A stretch of DNA of 64,000 nucleotides from CAVUDO01 sp963740255 (GTDB lineage Bacteria > Actinomycetota > Actinomycetes > Mycobacteriales > Cryptosporangiaceae): assembly GCA_963740255.1 (NCBI GenBank), contig CAVUDO010000002.1:2232001-2296000 (forward strand), given 5' to 3'. Of this stretch, positions 60,666 through 64,000 are shown piece by piece. Made by a program: the position numbers and the translations under genes. The notes under the pieces were generated by a model. That model searched no databases, was not told the origin of the DNA, and was given only the letters and a program-made list of their open reading frames with translations. Position 1 is the stretch's first letter. Every line of letters starts with the position of its first letter.

Positions 60666-60767
60666 GGTGCCACCTCCGGGAAGCCGTTCCGGGAAGGGCG
60701 CCGCTGCCCTCTGAATCGATGCGGAACCAGCATGCGGCCGGTCCGTGTTTCAGAGAGGATACCAACC

Positions 60768-61574
60768 GTGTACGCAGGGAGAACCGTTTCGTTGGTCACA
60801 GTTGACGGCGTTCACTTGAACGCGTCCTGGTGGGCCGCCGCGCCGATCGCCGGGCGGCCGGACACTCTGGTGGTTTTCGTCCCGGGATTCACCGGTCATG
60901 GGCGGGTGCCGGCGGTGCGGCGCCTGGTCGTCCGGCTGCGCCGACGGGTCGACGTGATGGTCGTGGAGCTGCGCGGGCACGGCCGGTCGGGCGGCCGGTC
61001 GACCCTCGGTGCCCGGGAGGCCGACGACGTCGCGGCCGCCGTCGAGTGGGGCCGGCGGAAGGGCTACCGGCGGGTGGTCACGGTCGGCTTCTCCTTCGGT
61101 GCGGCGATGGTGGTGTGCCATGCGGCGCTGCGCGGCGCGGTGGACGCGGTGGCGGCGGTGAGCGGCCCGGCACGGTGGTACGTCCGCGACACGACCCCGA
61201 TGCGGGCGCTGCATGTGATGGTGCAGAGCCTGCCCGGCCGGCTGGTCGGCCGGTTCTTCTACGGGGTCCGGCTCGGCCGGGGGTGGGACGACATCCCGCC
61301 CTCGCCGGTGGAGCTCGCCCATCGGATCGCGCCCACGCCCCTGTTGCTCGTGCACGGCGACAGCGACCACTACTTCCCGATCGAGCACGCGATGGCGTTG
61401 GCGGCCGCCGCCGGCCCCAACGCCCGGGTGTGGATCGAGCCGGGTTTCGCCCACGCGGAGAACCGGCTGCCGCCCAGCCTCGCGGACCGGCTCGCCGCCT
61501 GGCTGGTCGATCCCATTCCCGCCGCGCCCGGGCCGATCAGCGTGGAGACGGCGTCTGGCACCATCGAGACGTGA
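60768..61574 (+). CDS. Alpha/beta hydrolase
   Basis: 268 residues from GTG 60768 (GAGAGGA eight bases before). VVFVPGFTGHGRVPAVRRLV holds the oxyanion region; the nucleophile elbow VTVGFSFGAAMV has GFSFG in place of GxSxG, which still fits; D in LLLVHGDSDHYFP and H in EPGFAHAENRLP complete the triad. Substrate unknown, perhaps a lipid or ester. Divergent from glnR. Confidence 0.88.
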   Translation: MYAGRTVSLVTVDGVHLNASWWAAAPIAGRPDTLVVFVPGFTGHGRVPAVRRLVVRLRRRVDVMVVELRGHGRSGGRSTLGAREADDVAAAVEWGRRKGYRRVVTVGFSFGAAMVVCHAALRGAVDAVAAVSGPARWYVRDTTPMRALHVMVQSLPGRLVGRFFYGVRLGRGWDDIPPSPVELAHRIAPTPLLLVHGDSDHYFPIEHAMALAAAAGPNARVWIEPGFAHAENRLPPSLADRLAAWLVDPIPAAPGPISVETASGTIET

Positions 61575-61607
61575 ACACCAGCCCCGCACCGAGCCCGGAC
61601 GGGTGAC

Positions 61608-63167
61608 GTGATGGACGAGGACGACACCTGGGCGAAGGCACGGACCAGCGACTGGATCACCTCGACCGACGAGGAGTGGGTCGCCGCCGCCGACGACGCC
61701 GCTCCCGCCGAGGCGCCCGGGGGCTCCCCGGACGCCGAGCCGCCGCCCCCGGCGCCTCGCCCGGCGTCCCCAGCCCGCCCGGTGACTCCCGCCCGGCCGG
61801 TGACATCCGGCGCGCCGCCGACCCGTTCGCCCACGCCCGCTCCGTCCGCACGGCTGGCCTCCCCGCCCGTCGGCCCACCAGTGCTCGACGCCCCTCCGCC
61901 ACCGCCCAGCCCACCACCGCCTCCGCCACCGGCCGGCGTCCCGCCCGGTCCGCCGACGCGGGCCTGGCCATGGCCGGCCGAGCCCGCACCGACCGCCGAC
62001 CCACCCGCATCCACCGCCGCGGCCCCCGACACGTCCGCACCGACCGCTGCTCCGCCTGACGACCGGGGCGGTGGCCAACGGGCGATCGATGTCTTCGCCG
62101 CCGTCACGACGCCCGCGGCGCCTCCGCTGCCGCCCGTCCCGCCACCCGCGGCGGCGGCCGCGCAGCCCACCCAACGCATCCCGACGCTGCCTCCCCCGCC
62201 ACCCCCGCCGGCGGCCCGATCCACGCAGCCGCTCCCCACAGGTCCGTCGCGCGTGCCACCGGCCCGGCCACCGTTCGCGGACCTCGACTCCGCGGGCTTC
62301 TTTTCCCGGGACGTTCCGCCCGCGGACGAGGGCGCGACCCAGGCGATCCCGACGCTGACGTCGGCCAGAGGGCTGCCCGCGGTGCTCGGCGCGTTGACGG
62401 CCGGTGTCGCGACGGTCGCACTCGCCGTCGCCGCGGGCTGGGACACCTCGACGTACACCGCCGTGGTGCTGGCCGTGCAGTGGGCGCTGGTCGCCACATG
62501 GTGCGTCGCGGCCAGGCCGCCGGCGGTGTGGACGGTCGCGGGCGTGGCTGTCCTCACGGCGGCCGGTGCGGACGCGGTGGCCCGCTGGGGATCGCAGGCC
62601 ACCGTCGGGCCGCTCGCGCTGGTCGTCGCGGGGTCGTTCGGCCTGACGATCCTGGCCCAGCTCGCCCGAGGGGTGGCGCGCCGCAACGTCACCGAGGCAT
62701 TCGGTGCGAGCATGCTGCTCGCCGTCGCCGTGACCTCGTTCGCCACCACGATCTCGTTGCACCGGCAGGACGGAGTGGCGCTGCTCGTCGCGTTCATGCT
62801 GGCCGCGGGGGTCGGCGTCGCCGCGGCGCACGTCACCGACCTGTTCGTGCCGCAGCCGGTGGCGCACGAGATGGTGGCCCGGGGTGTGCCCGGGCTGGTC
62901 GTCGGCGGGGTGAGCGGCGGTCTGGTCGCGGCACTGTCGGCCGCGCTGTCCGATCCGCTGTCGGTGCCGTTCGCGGCGATCGTCGGCTGGGTGGTGGCCA
63001 CCACGGCGGTGCTGGCCGACCTCGGCGTCGGGTACGCCGCCGCCGGGCGGGCGCTGGCCGGCGACGGCCAGCGCCCGCACGTCCTCGCCCCGGTGCTGGG
63101 CCCGCTGTTCGCCCTGGCCGTCGCCGCCCCGGCCGGCTACGTCTTCGGCCTGGTCCTGCTGAGCTGA
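61608..63167 (+). CDS. Proline-rich, multi-spanning membrane protein
   Basis: 519 residues from GTG 61608 (ATG 61611 next). Residues 1-240 are a disordered Pro/Ala/Thr-rich cytoplasmic arm (runs such as PPPPPSPPPPPPP and two TQxIPTL repeats). About ten helices follow, from LGALTAGVATVALAVAAGWD to AVAAPAGYVFGLVLLS. TQRIPTL and TQAIPTL resemble phospho-threonine/FHA-type docking sites, which is a guess. Not recognised otherwise; precedes the LmeA-like gene. Confidence 0.72.
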   Translation: MMDEDDTWAKARTSDWITSTDEEWVAAADDAAPAEAPGGSPDAEPPPPAPRPASPARPVTPARPVTSGAPPTRSPTPAPSARLASPPVGPPVLDAPPPPPSPPPPPPPAGVPPGPPTRAWPWPAEPAPTADPPASTAAAPDTSAPTAAPPDDRGGGQRAIDVFAAVTTPAAPPLPPVPPPAAAAAQPTQRIPTLPPPPPPPAARSTQPLPTGPSRVPPARPPFADLDSAGFFSRDVPPADEGATQAIPTLTSARGLPAVLGALTAGVATVALAVAAGWDTSTYTAVVLAVQWALVATWCVAARPPAVWTVAGVAVLTAAGADAVARWGSQATVGPLALVVAGSFGLTILAQLARGVARRNVTEAFGASMLLAVAVTSFATTISLHRQDGVALLVAFMLAAGVGVAAAHVTDLFVPQPVAHEMVARGVPGLVVGGVSGGLVAALSAALSDPLSVPFAAIVGWVVATTAVLADLGVGYAAAGRALAGDGQRPHVLAPVLGPLFALAVAAPAGYVFGLVLLS

Positions 63168-63325
63168 GGGCCCCGGCTGGCCGGCCGGGATCCGGGCGTC
63201 TGCGCGGGCCGGCCGCACGAACGACACCGCGCCGAGTCGGACACGCCGCTGGCTCGGCACCGCTCGGTGCGGTGGCTGGAGGGCGCCCGATACCCTGGCC
63301 ACCCCGTCGCGTCAGGAGGACATCG

Positions 63326-64000
63326 GTGAGCTACCCAGGTTCCTACGGTGCCGGACCTGCGTACGGGTACGCGCCGCCGCGGCGCCGACGCACCGGGCGG
63401 AAGGTGCTGATCGGGTTCCTGGTGCTGCTGCTGGTGCTGGCGGCGCTGGTCGTCGTCGCCGACCGGGTGGCGGCCGCGTATGCCGGCGAGCAGCTCGAGG
63501 CCGCGGTGGCGGCCGAGGCGAGGAAGGCCGGCGCCAACCCCCGCGCCACGAGTGTGTCGCTGAAGGGCTTCCCGTTCCTCACCCAGGCGGTGAACGGGAA
63601 GTTCGACGGCGCGACGGTGGTGTTCGACGACCTCACCGCGCAGAAGGTGAAGGTCGACCAGCTCGAACTCGACGTCGACAGCGTCGCCATTCCGCCGGAC
63701 GTGCTGTTCAGCGGCGACCCGAAGGGCATCAAGGCCGCGGTCATCCGGGGCACCGCCACCGTGGCGCTGCCCGAACTGGCCCGGGCCCTCGGCGTGGACG
63801 GACTCACGATGACGGCCGAGGGCGACAAAGTACGGGTGACCGCCGACGTGACCGTCTCCCCGTTCGGCACGGTCACGTTGGAGGGCCTGGTCCGTCCGCG
63901 GGCCAAGGGCGACCGGGTCTGGCTGGAGGTCGACCAGCTCAAGGCCGGCGGCGTGGACATCCCCCGGTCGGTGGTCGACGGCGTGTCCTCCTCGATGCGC
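63326..64000 (+). CDS. LmeA family phospholipid-binding protein (cut by window edge)
   Basis: First 225 residues from GTG 63326 with AGGAGGA before it. A short Tyr/Gly-rich start and RRRRTGRK precede a signal-anchor (VLIGFLVLLLVLAALVVVAD). The DUF2993 body follows: SLKGFPFLTQAVNGKFDGAT, VKVDQLELDVDSVAIPPDVL and VTADVTVSPFGTVTLEG. In mycobacteria LmeA binds phosphatidylinositides and aids lipomannan elongation in the periplasm. The gene continues past the window. Confidence 0.86.
   Translation, partial: MSYPGSYGAGPAYGYAPPRRRRTGRKVLIGFLVLLLVLAALVVVADRVAAAYAGEQLEAAVAAEARKAGANPRATSVSLKGFPFLTQAVNGKFDGATVVFDDLTAQKVKVDQLELDVDSVAIPPDVLFSGDPKGIKAAVIRGTATVALPELARALGVDGLTMTAEGDKVRVTADVTVSPFGTVTLEGLVRPRAKGDRVWLEVDQLKAGGVDIPRSVVDGVSSSMR

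Overview
The window is high-GC DNA from a mycelial, sporulating-type actinomycete. The evidence is the two mycothiol genes (mshA, mshD), a BldN-type sigma factor with a DUF5667 anti-sigma partner, a BldC-like regulator next to the tiny ribosomal protein bS22, SenX3-RegX3, a GlnR-type orphan regulator and XRE/DUF5753-DUF397 gene pairs. Genus cannot be fixed from the sequence alone; gene order resembles Streptomyces, while the accessory content would also suit Micromonosporales, Cryptosporangiales or Frankiales. The left edge cuts a lytic transglycosylase and the right edge cuts an LmeA-like gene.

Layout. 0.6-6.6 kb: a tightly overlapping heme operon, rex-hemA-hemC-hemD(cobA fusion)-hemB, on the minus strand, with a clear Rex operator upstream of rex. 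6.6-11.6 kb: an accessory island (XRE regulator coupled to a cysteine hydrolase, a resolvase-like protein, small Cys-Trp-Pro proteins, a DnaQ-type exonuclease, a GntR regulator) ending in a scar of decayed duplicate sequence. 11.6-17.3 kb: glutaredoxin-like protein, acyl-CoA synthetase, then the developmental block bldN-type sigma (with a coupled leader ORF), its RsbN-like membrane partner and a HAD-IB phosphatase. 17.3-19.5 kb: divergent module A (three small minus-strand genes facing XRE-DUF397). 19.5-28.9 kb: acyltransferase (frameshifted tail), epimerase, bS22, BldC-like, a MacAB-type export operon, proC, proline dehydrogenase, GNAT. 29.0-31.1 kb: divergent module B, a diverged second copy of module A with one frameshifted gene. 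31.2-33.8 kb: TIM-barrel isomerase, a Doc-type toxin-antitoxin pair, Ppx/GppA. 33.9-45.5 kb: phosphate signalling (regX3, senX3, phoU), gpmA, a FAD reductase, a nucleotidyltransferase pair, YbjN, ung, mshA, murB. 46.5-48.9 kb: an IS1380-family element inside a membrane-anchored gene whose halves rejoin in frame when the element and one target duplication are removed. 49-64 kb: AlaX-like editing protein, DUF2516, PPK2, a secreted protein, PAC2, the pst operon (pstS-pstC-pstA-pstB-pstS2-phoU-like), mshD, glnR, a hydrolase, a proline-rich membrane protein and the LmeA-like gene.

How it works together. Phosphate is a main theme: SenX3-RegX3, two PhoU proteins, a Pst transporter, Ppx and PPK2, with Pho-box-like repeats before pstS and between senX3 and phoU. 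Redox and thiol biology is another: Rex with heme synthesis, mycothiol enzymes, a glutaredoxin-like protein and a mycothiol-dependent isomerase-family protein. The most unusual material is the pair of divergent modules and the 6.6-11.6 kb island, which share small proteins with a C-x2-C followed by a WP motif. Three to four genes carry single-base frameshifts, so real decay and sequencing indels both have to be considered.
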